A stretch of 64,000 nucleotides of DNA from Natrinema marinum (GTDB lineage Archaea > Halobacteriota > Halobacteria > Halobacteriales > Natrialbaceae), in the NCBI RefSeq assembly GCF_024296685.1, contig NZ_CP100763.1:372001-436000 (forward strand), written 5' to 3'. Shown here piece by piece: positions 45,767 to 53,298 of this stretch. Positions within the stretch are counted from its first letter, which is position 1. The number at the start of each line of letters is the position of its first letter. The notes below the pieces were generated by a model, which was not told where the DNA came from, did not search any database, and saw only the letters and a list, made by a program, of their open reading frames with translations. A program made the position numbers and the translations under genes.

Positions 45767-45907
45767 ATGGTATACGACGACCCGTACACGCCCGACCGAT
45801 CGCACTACGAATGCCTCGACTGCGGTCACCGGGAGACGAGCGACTCGCTCGAGGTCTGTCCCGAATGCGAAGGTACCGTCCGTAACATCGCCGTGGCGCG
45901 AGAGTGA
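45767..45907 (+). CDS. Mini zinc-ribbon (rubrerythrin-like) protein
   Basis: Encodes 46 residues: MVYDDPYTPDRSHYECLDCG, then RETSDSLEVCPECEGTVRN. Two CxxC knuckles form a single rubredoxin-like zinc ribbon. It is paralogous to the 43-residue protein at 43113-43244. The start at 45767 is preferred over an upstream in-frame ATG at 45716 because MVYDDPYT is the usual opening of this type. Confidence 0.85.
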   Translation: MVYDDPYTPDRSHYECLDCGHRETSDSLEVCPECEGTVRNIAVARE

Positions 45908-45928
45908 ACCGAACCGACGCGCTCGCCG

Positions 45929-46399
45929 TCAGTCGAAGTCGGGCAGGTCTTCCGGCGGCTCGTACTCGGCCTCCCAGTCGACGTACTCCTCTTTGAGAAT
46001 TACCGAGACGACCTGACCGAACTCCGTGAGTTCGGCGTTGATAGCGGAGACCGTCCCCCACGTGTCGAGGTCGGGGTGGTACTCGCGGGCCTGCCAGTCT
46101 TCCGGGATGCCGGGGGCGTGATAACCGACGCGATCCGCGAAGTCGTCCCAGAAGAAGTCGAAGCCGGCGAACAGGTCGAGGTCGCCGGCGATTCCGTACT
46201 CGCGCTCCCCGAGGTCGGTGTCCTCGCGCCACTCGTCGAAGGCCTCCGTCCAGGCCCCCTCCTCGAGGAACGCCTGTAACTCCTCGCGGCGGTAGTCGAT
46301 CTCCTCGGTCCCGTCGGCGCTGATCGTCGCGTCCTCGTACTCGTTCGGGTCGACGAACTCCAGTTCCGGCGGCTCGGGGGGTTCGACCTCGAGTGTCAT
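45929..46399 (-). CDS. Conserved haloarchaeal protein of unknown function
   Basis: A 156-residue, very acidic, soluble protein. The N-terminus is Pro/Glu-rich (EVEPPEPPELEFVDP), followed by helical segments (YRREELQAFLEEGAWTEAFD) and aromatic-rich DLDLFAGFDFFWDDFADRVG and HPDLDTWGTVSAINAELTEF. I do not recognise a family. It is divergent from the HAD phosphatase gene. Confidence 0.75.
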   Translation of the reverse strand: MTLEVEPPEPPELEFVDPNEYEDATISADGTEEIDYRREELQAFLEEGAWTEAFDEWREDTDLGEREYGIAGDLDLFAGFDFFWDDFADRVGYHAPGIPEDWQAREYHPDLDTWGTVSAINAELTEFGQVVSVILKEEYVDWEAEYEPPEDLPDFD

Positions 46400-46516
46400 G
46401 GCCGATCGTAGGTCGGGTCGGCGGATAAGAATTCCCACCTCGCGTTCCCTCGACGGTCACGTCGGCCGACCGACCGATCCCAACACTCAATCGCCGGCCG
46501 ACCGTACTCGCGAGCG

Positions 46517-47296
46517 ATGACCGACTACGAGGCGGCGATCCTCGACGTCGACGGGACGATCGTCCGGGGTGACGACCTCCTGCCCGGCGCGACTGACGGC
46601 GTGCGCGCGCTCGAGGCGGCCGGCTGTTCGCGACTGCTCTTCTCGAACAATCCGACGCGGGGCAGCGACCACTACGGCGCGAAGCTCGCGCCCCACGGGA
46701 TCGACGTCGATCCGAACACCGTCCTCACGTCTGCGACGGTCTCGGCCGAGTACCTCGCCGCGACCCACCCCGACGAGCGGGTCTTCGTGGTCGGCGGCGA
46801 GCGTCTCGAGGCGATCTTAGAAGACGCGGCCGTCGAACTGACGAGCGACCCCGACGCGGCCGACGTCGTCCTCGGTTCGTTCGACAAGAACTTCTCGTTC
46901 GGCACGCTCTGGGAGGCCCTGCGGGCGCTCGAGGGCGACGTTCCGTTTTACGGCACCGACCCCGACGCGACGATTCCGATCGACGAGGGCGAGATCCCCG
47001 GCTCCGGGGCGATCCTCGCCGCGATGGAGGCCGTCGCCGGCCGCGAACCCGACGCGATCCTCGGCAAACCGTCCTCGGTCGCGGCCGCCGCCGCCATGGA
47101 CCGACTGGGTGTCGATCCGACGACGACCCTGGTCGTCGGCGACCGACTCGACACCGACATCGCCCTCGGGAATCGCGCCGGCATGGAGACCGCGCTCGTC
47201 CTCACCGGCATCACCGACCGTGCGACCCTCGCCGCGTCCGACATCGAGCCGGATCACGTCCTCGAGTCGCTGGCCGCCGTCGAGACGCTTCTCTGA
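46517..47296 (+). CDS. HAD-superfamily phosphatase, subfamily IIA (NagD-like)
   Basis: Has 259 residues. Motif I is AAILDVDGTIVRGDD, motif II is in CSRLLFSNNPTRGSDHYGA, the IIA cap follows, and motif III is KPSSVAAAAAMDRLGV with VVGDRLDTDIALGNRAGMET as motif IV. NagD-like enzymes dephosphorylate small phosphates such as sugar phosphates, glycerol phosphate or nucleotides. Substrate is not determined. Confidence 0.92.
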   Translation: MTDYEAAILDVDGTIVRGDDLLPGATDGVRALEAAGCSRLLFSNNPTRGSDHYGAKLAPHGIDVDPNTVLTSATVSAEYLAATHPDERVFVVGGERLEAILEDAAVELTSDPDAADVVLGSFDKNFSFGTLWEALRALEGDVPFYGTDPDATIPIDEGEIPGSGAILAAMEAVAGREPDAILGKPSSVAAAAAMDRLGVDPTTTLVVGDRLDTDIALGNRAGMETALVLTGITDRATLAASDIEPDHVLESLAAVETLL

Positions 47297-47378
47297 TCGC
47301 TGTCCGGCGGTGACGCGCCGCCTTCATCGGGTGAACTCGAGAGACATATTTATCCGTCACAGTCACGATATGCAACAC

Positions 47379-47606
47379 ATGAAAGAACGACTCAAGCAGA
47401 TGTTGCTCCGCGCTCGCTACGCGGCGATGGGTGCGGCGATCGGCGCAGCGGTCGGCGGACTGTTCAGTCGAAACGCCGCGAGCACCGGCGGCGCGATCGG
47501 CGGACTCGTCGGCGCGACGGTCGCCGACACGCGTGGCACGCTCGAGGGCGTGTTCGAGGAACTGCAAGAGCGAGATCCCCGATCGAAAGATATCGAACTC
47601 GAGTAA
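47379..47606 (+). CDS. Small Gly/Ala-rich membrane-associated protein
   Basis: Encodes 75 residues: MKERLKQMLLRARYAAMGAA, a basic helix leading to a Gly/Ala-rich hydrophobic stretch (about 16-50, GAAIGAAVGGLFS and GGLVGATVADT, glycine-zipper-like), then an acidic tail. A TATA-like box at 47345-47353 is about 29 bases upstream of this ATG and supports it over an ATG nine bases earlier. Glycine zippers often pack in membranes. Confidence 0.72.
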   Translation: MKERLKQMLLRARYAAMGAAIGAAVGGLFSRNAASTGGAIGGLVGATVADTRGTLEGVFEELQERDPRSKDIELE

Positions 47607-47766
47607 ACGACGCAGTTTCGTCGACTCGGCGGCGTTCGAACAGGTCAGCCTGACGAACGTATCACCGTCGCGTCCTTCCTCGTTCCGGTCACCTGCGGCC
47701 GACTGATCCGACCGGGTACCGTAGTAGACGCATCAGTGCAGGCTCGATCATATCCCACCGCCGACT

Positions 47767-47781
47767 GAGTATACCATACTC
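47767..47781. promoter_or_regulatory. Perfect 6-bp inverted repeat abutting a start codon
   Basis: GAGTAT-ACC-ATACTC ends immediately before the ATG of the 112-residue membrane protein. In a leaderless gene this position covers the transcription start and the ribosome entry point, so a repressor or an RNA hairpin could act here. Confidence 0.45.
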
Positions 47782-48120
47782 ATGGCTACCGTCGAGACTG
47801 TCCTGTCGTCGATTTTCAGCACGATCCCTGAACTTCACTCCGGACAACTCGGCCTGCTCTCCGGCGTGCTCGTCGGTCTCCTCTACTGGCACGGCCACCG
47901 TCGGTCGTCGCTCGCCCTCTTGACCGCGTTCTACCTGCTGGCGCTCGGGGTCGTGCCGGCACCCTCGAGGGGACTGGTGGTAGTGCAGGCCAAACCCTGG
48001 TACTTCTGCTCGTTTCTGGTCTTTACGTCGCTGAGCGCGATCGGTGGTCGGCTCGCATGGGCGAGGATCGGCCGCTCGAGTCGGCCGCGTGTGCCGGAGG
48101 TCGGACAGCGCGAGATCTAA
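47782..48120 (+). CDS. Membrane protein of unknown function
   Basis: Has 112 residues with three probable helices: about 23-36 (LGLLSGVLVGLLYW), 42-58 (SLALLTAFYLLALGVV) and 71-90 (KPWYFCSFLVFTSLSAIGGR). The C-terminus is basic (RIGRSSRPRVPEVGQREI). Similar small membrane proteins occur in haloarchaea without known function. The start codon directly follows a perfect inverted repeat. Confidence 0.75.
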   Translation: MATVETVLSSIFSTIPELHSGQLGLLSGVLVGLLYWHGHRRSSLALLTAFYLLALGVVPAPSRGLVVVQAKPWYFCSFLVFTSLSAIGGRLAWARIGRSSRPRVPEVGQREI

Positions 48121-48210
48121 CGGTCGTCTTCTGACACGCGATGATCTGTTTTCACTTCCCGTCGAACACACGAACTTATTGACAAACAAAATATGAAAAA
48201 TATGTTATAT

Positions 48211-48312
48211 AGTCCCGGGCGGATTCGAACCGCCGTCATGGGCTCACTTCCGTGACGGCCGGAACCGGACACGTCCAAAGGCCCATATGATTGGCCACTA
48301 CACCACGGGACT
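48211..48312 (-). tRNA. tRNA-Gln (UUG anticodon) with an intron
   Basis: On the minus strand AGTCCCG pairs with CGGGACT, and the T-arm is GGCGG-TTCGAAT-CCGCC. The anticodon stem TGGGC/GCCCA encloses CTTTGGA, so the anticodon is UUG. Between the anticodon loop and the 3' half of the stem there are about 30 extra bases (48248-48277) with a fold suited to archaeal bulge-helix-bulge splicing. Haloarchaeal tRNA-Gln(UUG) is known to carry such an intron. Confidence 0.93.
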
Positions 48313-48343
48313 GCTTCTACTTCGTTCGTCGCCCCGCGTACCT

Positions 48344-48365
48344 CGCAAATCCGTACGGATTTGCG
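48344..48365. repeat. Perfect 22-bp palindrome between tRNA-Gln and the HNH gene
   Basis: CGCAAATCCGT followed directly by ACGGATTTGCG is an uninterrupted perfect palindrome. Right beside it (48369-48380) is a 12-base copy of the tRNA-Gln 5' end. The palindrome could be a dimeric-protein site, a cut site or a cruciform; it lies upstream of the tRNA in its transcription direction. Confidence 0.7.
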
Positions 48366-48368
48366 TAC

Positions 48369-48380
48369 CACCACGGGACT
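48369..48380 (-). repeat. Partial copy of tRNA-Gln 5' end
   Basis: On the minus strand AGTCCCGTGGTG repeats the first 12 bases of the tRNA-Gln exactly, 68 bases upstream of the real gene, and then diverges. It is a direct repeat in the tRNA orientation. Confidence 0.65.
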
Positions 48381-48415
48381 TCACTTGCGGGATAGACTGC
48401 CGTCGCACAATAGTG

Positions 48416-49198
48416 TTACTTTTCGTCGACAGCCGAGACGGCTATCTGTCCATCCTCGGCACGCCGATGACAGCTCCGACAGAGCGTGATCACGTTATCC
48501 ATCGTGTGTGCGTCTTCGACGTGCTCGAACGACCGGACGGGCTGTAGATGATGGACGTCCGGATTTCGACCGAGTTCTTCGTCGTCTGCTCCGCAGTGTT
48601 GGCACTCGTAATCATCCCGCTCGAGCGCTCGGCTTCGAATCTGCCACCACTTCTGCCCGTAATTGATCGAGCCGCCCTCCCACTGGTGGTGTTCGGGCCC
48701 GACGACGTTCTCAGAGAGCCAGTCGCCGTAGCACTCGAGCGTGCAGAACGGCCCTCGCTTCTGCCGTTCGAGTCGTGCTGGCCGGACTTCGAGGGACTCG
48801 CCGCAGGCACGACACTCGGTAACCACTCGTTCCCCCTTTTCTGCGTAATTCTCCGGAAGTAACCCGTCGACCCCCTCGACACACGCCGAACAATAGATAC
48901 CCTTTTTCGATGACGGATAGAACGAGAACGTCGATCCACAGCACGTACACGTCGCCGTTTCCTTTCCACCTTTCCAGTTGCCGTTGTACTCACCGCCGTT
49001 GGGATTGCAGTCGTCGCAAAACTCGAGTCGCGCTTTTGGATCGTAAAATTCGGACGCGCAACCCGTACACGTTCGATTCGGAAGCGGCTCGTCGTGGACT
49101 TTGGTATGGTGCTGGCGCATACCCTGTTCCGTGTTTAACGACTTTCCACACGTCGGGCAATCCATACGGGGCTTGGCTTCGGTATCCTGTATAAACAT
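48416..49198 (-). CDS. HNH endonuclease with several zinc fingers
   Basis: Has 260 residues. It begins with a C2H2 finger (MDCPTCGKSLNTEQGMRQHH), then three or four CxxC-type knuckles (CTGCASEF, CTCCGSTF, CRACGESL). Two short NxWxGG/HxWxGG segments (NGNWKGGK and EHHQWEGG) resemble motifs of homing-associated endonucleases. The HNH nuclease is at about 205-255: YECQHCGADDEELG, DVHHLQPVRSF, DNVITLCRSCHRRAEDG. The gene looks more A+T-rich than its neighbours, suggesting transfer. It is beside the intron-bearing tRNA-Gln. Anything from a homing nuclease to a restriction or phage-defence nuclease is possible. Confidence 0.85.
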   Translation of the reverse strand: MFIQDTEAKPRMDCPTCGKSLNTEQGMRQHHTKVHDEPLPNRTCTGCASEFYDPKARLEFCDDCNPNGGEYNGNWKGGKETATCTCCGSTFSFYPSSKKGIYCSACVEGVDGLLPENYAEKGERVVTECRACGESLEVRPARLERQKRGPFCTLECYGDWLSENVVGPEHHQWEGGSINYGQKWWQIRSRALERDDYECQHCGADDEELGRNPDVHHLQPVRSFEHVEDAHTMDNVITLCRSCHRRAEDGQIAVSAVDEK

Positions 49199-49291
49199 GA
49201 GGCCACGCCGACAGAGAATGCAGTGCGATCGTGCTTCCGAACGTTCAGTTGCTCGATGACGAGGCGGCTACCAGAGAAGCCGTGTAATCAC

Positions 49292-50437
49292 TTACAGGTA
49301 GCCTTCCTCGGCCAGCCGTTCGATACCCTCCTCGAGCCGCTCTTCGCTCGCAGCGTAGGAAATACGCGCGTAGCCGGGCGTGCCGAAGGCGCTGCCCGGC
49401 ACCGTGGCGACGTGGGCGTCCTCGATCGCGCCCTCACACCAGGCCTGGTCATCGTCATCCACCGGGAGCATCATGTAGAACGCGCCTTCCGGCACTGCTA
49501 CGTCGACATCGTACTCGGCAAGCAGGTCGACGACCAGATCGCGGCGCTCTTCGAAGGCGTCGACCATCTCCGTAACGGCCTCCTCGGTCTCGAGCGCCTC
49601 GAGGCCGGCGTGTTGGACGAAGTTGACGGCAGACGAGACCGAGTGGCTGTGGAGTTTGCCGGCCTGATCGACCAGTTCCTCGGGGCCGGCGAAGTAGCCG
49701 AGCCGCCAGCCGGTCATCGAGTAGGCCTTCGAGAAGCCGTTGACCGTAATCGTTCGGTCGGCCATTCCCTCGAGCGTACCCAGGCTCGTGGGGTCGACGC
49801 CATAGGTGATCTCCTTGTAGATCTCGTCGGAGATGACGGTGATGTCGTGCTCGACGGCCAGGTCGCGGACACCCTCGAGCGCGGCGTCGGAGTAGACCGC
49901 GCCGGTGGGGTTCGACGGCGAGTTGACGATCAGCAGTTCGGTGTCGTCCGAGACGGCGGCCGCGAGGTCGTCGAGGGCCGGCTCGAGCCGGAAGTCCGAG
50001 TCGGAGAGGTCGACGCGGGTCAGGTCGCCGCCGGCCATTTTGACCATCGCCTCGTAGGAGACCCACGCGGGGTCCAGCAGGGCGACTTCGTCGCCCTCCT
50101 GAATCAGCGCCTGGACGATCTCGTAGAGGGCCTGCTTCGCGCCGGGCGTGACGATGATCTCGTCGGCGGTGTGCTCAAGGCCGTCGTCGGCGAGTTTGTC
50201 GGCGATCGCCTCGCGAAGTTCGAGGATGCCGGCGGAGGTGGTGTAGCCGGTGTGGCCGGCGTCCATCGCGTCCTTGCCCGCTTCGATGATGTTCTCGGGC
50301 GTGGGGAAGTCGGGCTCGCCGACGGAGAGGTCGACGACGTCCGCGCCGTCGGCCTCGAGTTCGGTGGCGAGCGCGGAGATGGCGAGCGTTGCGGACGGTT
50401 CGACTCGGGTTACGCGGTCGGTGAATTCCATCGTCAT
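49292..50437 (-). CDS. PLP-dependent aspartate/aromatic aminotransferase
   Basis: Has 381 residues of fold type I. ATLAISALATELEADGADVV, LSVGEPDFPTPENIIEAGKD, TPGAKQALYEIVQALI, NSPSNPTGAVYSDA and the Schiff-base Lys in TVNGFSKAYSMTGWRLGYF are all present. It probably makes aspartate or a related amino acid from the 2-oxo acid. It shares four bases with the end of ribH and is translationally coupled to it; the reason for that pairing is unclear. It is distinct from the aminotransferase at 24912-26069. Confidence 0.93.
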   Translation of the reverse strand: MTMEFTDRVTRVEPSATLAISALATELEADGADVVDLSVGEPDFPTPENIIEAGKDAMDAGHTGYTTSAGILELREAIADKLADDGLEHTADEIIVTPGAKQALYEIVQALIQEGDEVALLDPAWVSYEAMVKMAGGDLTRVDLSDSDFRLEPALDDLAAAVSDDTELLIVNSPSNPTGAVYSDAALEGVRDLAVEHDITVISDEIYKEITYGVDPTSLGTLEGMADRTITVNGFSKAYSMTGWRLGYFAGPEELVDQAGKLHSHSVSSAVNFVQHAGLEALETEEAVTEMVDAFEERRDLVVDLLAEYDVDVAVPEGAFYMMLPVDDDDQAWCEGAIEDAHVATVPGSAFGTPGYARISYAASEERLEEGIERLAEEGYL

Positions 50438-50871
50438 TGTGGATCGGAATCGGTCGCGGGACTGGGATCGGGGAGTTCGTCGGCGAGATCGAGCGCACCG
50501 TCGACGGCTTTGGCGGCGTTCCCGACGCGCTCGCGGGCTTCGGCGGCGGACATGCCGGGGCCCGTCACGCCGAGGGTCACGGGCGTGTCGCGCTCGAGGC
50601 TCACGTCGGAGAGCCGCTGGGCGGTGGCGTCGGTGATCACCTGATCGTGATCGGTGTCGCCGGTGATGACGGTGCCGACGACGGCGACGGCGTCGACTGC
50701 CTCGCGGCGGGCGAGCCGGTCGGCGGCCAGCGGGGCGTCGTACGCCCCCGGCACGTGAACCGTCTCGTACACCTCCGCGCCCGCGGCGGTGGCCGCCTCG
50801 AGTGCCTCTTGCTCCATCTGCTCGGTGATCGGCCGGTTGAATTCCGCGACCACCAGTCCGAGCGTGGTCAT
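50434..50871 (-). CDS. ribH: 6,7-dimethyl-8-ribityllumazine synthase
   Basis: Has 145 residues. LGLVVAEFNRPITEQMEQEA is the start of the lumazine synthase fold, VYETVHVPGAYDAPLAADRL holds the pyrimidine-binding region, and VVGTVITGDTDHDQVITDAT carries the catalytic His region, with TLGVTGPGMSAAEARERV near the end. It condenses ribityl-amino-uracil with 3,4-dihydroxybutanone phosphate, the penultimate riboflavin step. Its stop overlaps the aminotransferase start. Confidence 0.93.
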   Translation of the reverse strand: MTTLGLVVAEFNRPITEQMEQEALEAATAAGAEVYETVHVPGAYDAPLAADRLARREAVDAVAVVGTVITGDTDHDQVITDATAQRLSDVSLERDTPVTLGVTGPGMSAAEARERVGNAAKAVDGALDLADELPDPSPATDSDPQ

Positions 50872-50996
50872 AGGCGAGCGGTGGGGAGGGCGGGTAAAAG
50901 AGGTACCGTTCTCGGACGATTGCACGCCGGCGCGTCGCCGCCGGATCGAGCGTCGGTCGTCAGAACTACGAGCCGGAGAGCGCTCGCGGAACGCCG

Positions 50997-51824
50997 TTAC
51001 GACGCATCGTCGCTTCGGATCGTCACGCTCCCGTTGGTCGTCTCGATCTGGAGACGCCGCGCTCCGTCGCCCAGCGTCGCCTCGAGATCCCCGTTGCTCG
51101 AGATGTCCGAGCCGTCGAACCCCTCGATCGTCACGCTCCCGTTGGTCGTCGAGACGCTGACCGTCGCGTCGAGCGACGGCGGTGCGCGAACCGTCACTTC
51201 GCCGTTAGTGGTGTCGGCGGTGAGATCGCCGCCGTTCGCCGCGAGGGCTACGTCGATGTTGCCGTTGGTCGTCTCCGCCTGCAGGTCGCCGCTGACCCCG
51301 GCTGCGTGAACCGCCCCGTTGGTGCTGTCCGCGACCAGTCCGCCATCGACGCCCTCGATGTCGATCCGGCCGTTCGTCGTGTCGGCGACCAGTTCGCCCG
51401 TCACGTCGCGGACTTTCACGTCGCCATTCGTCGTCTCTGCGCGCGCGAGTCGGATCCCCGCCGGGACCGTCGCCTCAAGGTCCACCTTGGAATCGGGACC
51501 GAACAGGAACGGCGTCCCCTCTCGATGCGTCTCGACCGTGAGATGGCCGTCGCTCCGGCTGTCCTCGAGGGTTAGCGACTCGAGGGCGTCCTCGGTCGGG
51601 GCTGCCTTGTGCCCCCGAATCTCGATCTCCTCTCCCTGATTCCCCTCGACGGTGACGGCGCCGTTCTCGGCGATCAGCGAGAGCGCATCGACGCCGTCGG
51701 TCCCGTAGGTATTCGTCACGGTCTCCGTCGCGCTCCGGCCGGTCGCGAGACAACCGGCGAGCGATCCGAGTACCCCGAGACTCCCTCCGGCGAGCAGCCG
51801 TCGTCGTGAAAGGTCGCGTCTCAT
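50997..51824 (-). CDS. Tat-exported lipoprotein with TTNG beta-solenoid repeats (DUF4097-like)
   Basis: Has 275 residues. The twin-arginine signal is LSRRRLLAGG and the lipobox is LAGC with Cys25, so it should be a lipoprotein on the outer face. After a jelly-like N-terminal half, a TTNG (once STNG) turn occurs seven times at about 131, 149, 167, 185, 205, 226 and 262, mostly 18-21 residues apart, each followed by a beta strand. This is a right-handed beta-solenoid of the DUF4097 type. Binding partner and role are unknown. Confidence 0.85.
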   Translation of the reverse strand: MRRDLSRRRLLAGGSLGVLGSLAGCLATGRSATETVTNTYGTDGVDALSLIAENGAVTVEGNQGEEIEIRGHKAAPTEDALESLTLEDSRSDGHLTVETHREGTPFLFGPDSKVDLEATVPAGIRLARAETTNGDVKVRDVTGELVADTTNGRIDIEGVDGGLVADSTNGAVHAAGVSGDLQAETTNGNIDVALAANGGDLTADTTNGEVTVRAPPSLDATVSVSTTNGSVTIEGFDGSDISSNGDLEATLGDGARRLQIETTNGSVTIRSDDAS

Positions 51825-51972
51825 ACTCGTAGCCTTGTGTTGCCACCGGGATATGTAATACCTGTCAGTTTCCGACCTGGGTGTCCTGCACGAGGGTTTT
51901 TATATGAGGACTGGTTCCCCGGCTTCCTCGCGGCTCGGCGGCGAAGCGATCGGGTCTCGAGCGACGCTCCGT

Positions 51973-51986
51973 TTAAGAATTCTTAA
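51973..51986. promoter_or_regulatory. 14-bp perfect palindrome at the purK promoter
   Basis: TTAAGAATTCTTAA is centred 33 bases before the purK ATG, where the TATA box should be, so a protein bound here would block the promoter. The flanking bases do not extend the dyad. Confidence 0.5.
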
Positions 51987-52012
51987 GCGCGGGCGCGGAC
52001 AACCGGCGCGCA

Positions 52013-53221
52013 ATGACGACGTTACGGACGCCGGGGCCGACGATCGGCGTCGTTGGCGGTGGACAGCTCGGGCGGATGCTCGCCGAAGCGGCCGCGCCGC
52101 TGGGCATCGAGGTGGTCGTGCTCGATCCGACGCCGGACTGCCCAGCAGCGCCGGTCGCCCGCGACCAGCTCGTCGCCGAGTTCGACGACGAGGCGGGTAT
52201 TCGCGAACTCGCCGAGCGCGCGGACGTGCTCACGTTCGAGATCGAACTCGCCGACCAGGACGCGCTAGCCCGAATCAGCGAAGAGACGGGGACGCCAGTT
52301 CACCCGAACCCGGCGACGCTCGAGACGATTCACGATAAACTCGTTCAGAAGCGAGAACTCGAGGACGCGGGCGTTCCGGTGCCACCGTTCCGTGCGGTCT
52401 CGGACGCCGACGACATTCGCGCGGCGATCGACGACTACGGCGCGCCCGTGATGCTCAAGGCCCGGACCGGCGGCTACGACGGTCGGGGCAACGTCCCGGT
52501 CGAGTCGAAAGCCGACGCCGAGGCCGCCCTCGAGTCGGTTGCCGGCCCCGCGATGGTCGAGTCGTTCGTCGACTTCGAGCGCGAGGTCTCGGTCATCGCG
52601 GTCAAGGGCGAGGGCGAAATCGCGACTTTCCCGCTCGGCGAGAACGTTCACGAGGAGGAGATCCTCCGGGAGACGATCGTCCCGGCGCGCTCGAGCGAGA
52701 CCGTCACCGAACGCGCCCACGCGGTTGCCCGCGACGTGCTCGAGGTGATGGAAGGCCGCGGCGTGTACGGGATCGAGCTGTTCGAAACGCACGAGGCGCG
52801 GAGCGCCTCGAATAGCTCGAGCGGCGACCAGCCGCGAGAGGGTGGCGAGATCCTGCTCAACGAGATCGCGCCGCGGCCGCACAACTCCGGCCACTGGACG
52901 ATCGAGGGGGCGCACAGCTCCCAGTTCGAACAGCACGCTCGTGCGGTGCTGGGCTGGCCGCTTGGCTCGACCGACCTGCGTTCGCCGACGGTCTCGAAGA
53001 ACCTGCTCGCGGACGTCGAAGCGGAGCAGCCAGCACAGTTGAGCGACATCGACGAGATCCTCGAGACGCCCGGCGCAAACCTCCACTGGTACGGGAAGCG
53101 CCAGGCCCGTCCCCTGCGGAAGATGGGCCACGTGACGGTGACGGGCGACGCCGATGCCTCGGCCGACGACCTCCTCAAGACCGCGCGCGACCTCGAGGAC
53201 GCGGTGACGTTCCGATCGTGA
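52013..53221 (+). CDS. purK: 5-(carboxyamino)imidazole ribonucleotide synthase
   Basis: Has 402 residues with an ATP-grasp fold. The start is GVVGGGQLGRMLAEAAAPLG; the ATP-grasp core has VMLKARTGGYDGRGN, FERE, GIELFET and NEIAPRPHNSGHWTIEGA. It makes N5-CAIR from AIR, bicarbonate and ATP, the step before PurE. About 13 extra residues (EARSASNSSSGDQ, near 260-275) sit between the GIELF strand and the NEIAPRPHNSGH motif. The DNA of that insert contains a 7-bp hairpin (52793-52809). The start follows a palindromic promoter site. Confidence 0.95.
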   Translation: MTTLRTPGPTIGVVGGGQLGRMLAEAAAPLGIEVVVLDPTPDCPAAPVARDQLVAEFDDEAGIRELAERADVLTFEIELADQDALARISEETGTPVHPNPATLETIHDKLVQKRELEDAGVPVPPFRAVSDADDIRAAIDDYGAPVMLKARTGGYDGRGNVPVESKADAEAALESVAGPAMVESFVDFEREVSVIAVKGEGEIATFPLGENVHEEEILRETIVPARSSETVTERAHAVARDVLEVMEGRGVYGIELFETHEARSASNSSSGDQPREGGEILLNEIAPRPHNSGHWTIEGAHSSQFEQHARAVLGWPLGSTDLRSPTVSKNLLADVEAEQPAQLSDIDEILETPGANLHWYGKRQARPLRKMGHVTVTGDADASADDLLKTARDLEDAVTFRS

Positions 53222-53298
53222 CTGCTCGAGTGCGAGCGGGCCGAACCGCTCGCCCTGTTTACCACCGTTTCAAGTCACTCCCCGGACCACCACCAGCC

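Noticed and set aside
51110-51440. Possible tandem DNA repeat or CRISPR-like array (recurring GTTGGTCGTC-type units)
   Set aside because: The units are the codons of TTNG turns in a good protein frame, are imperfect, and have no unique spacers.
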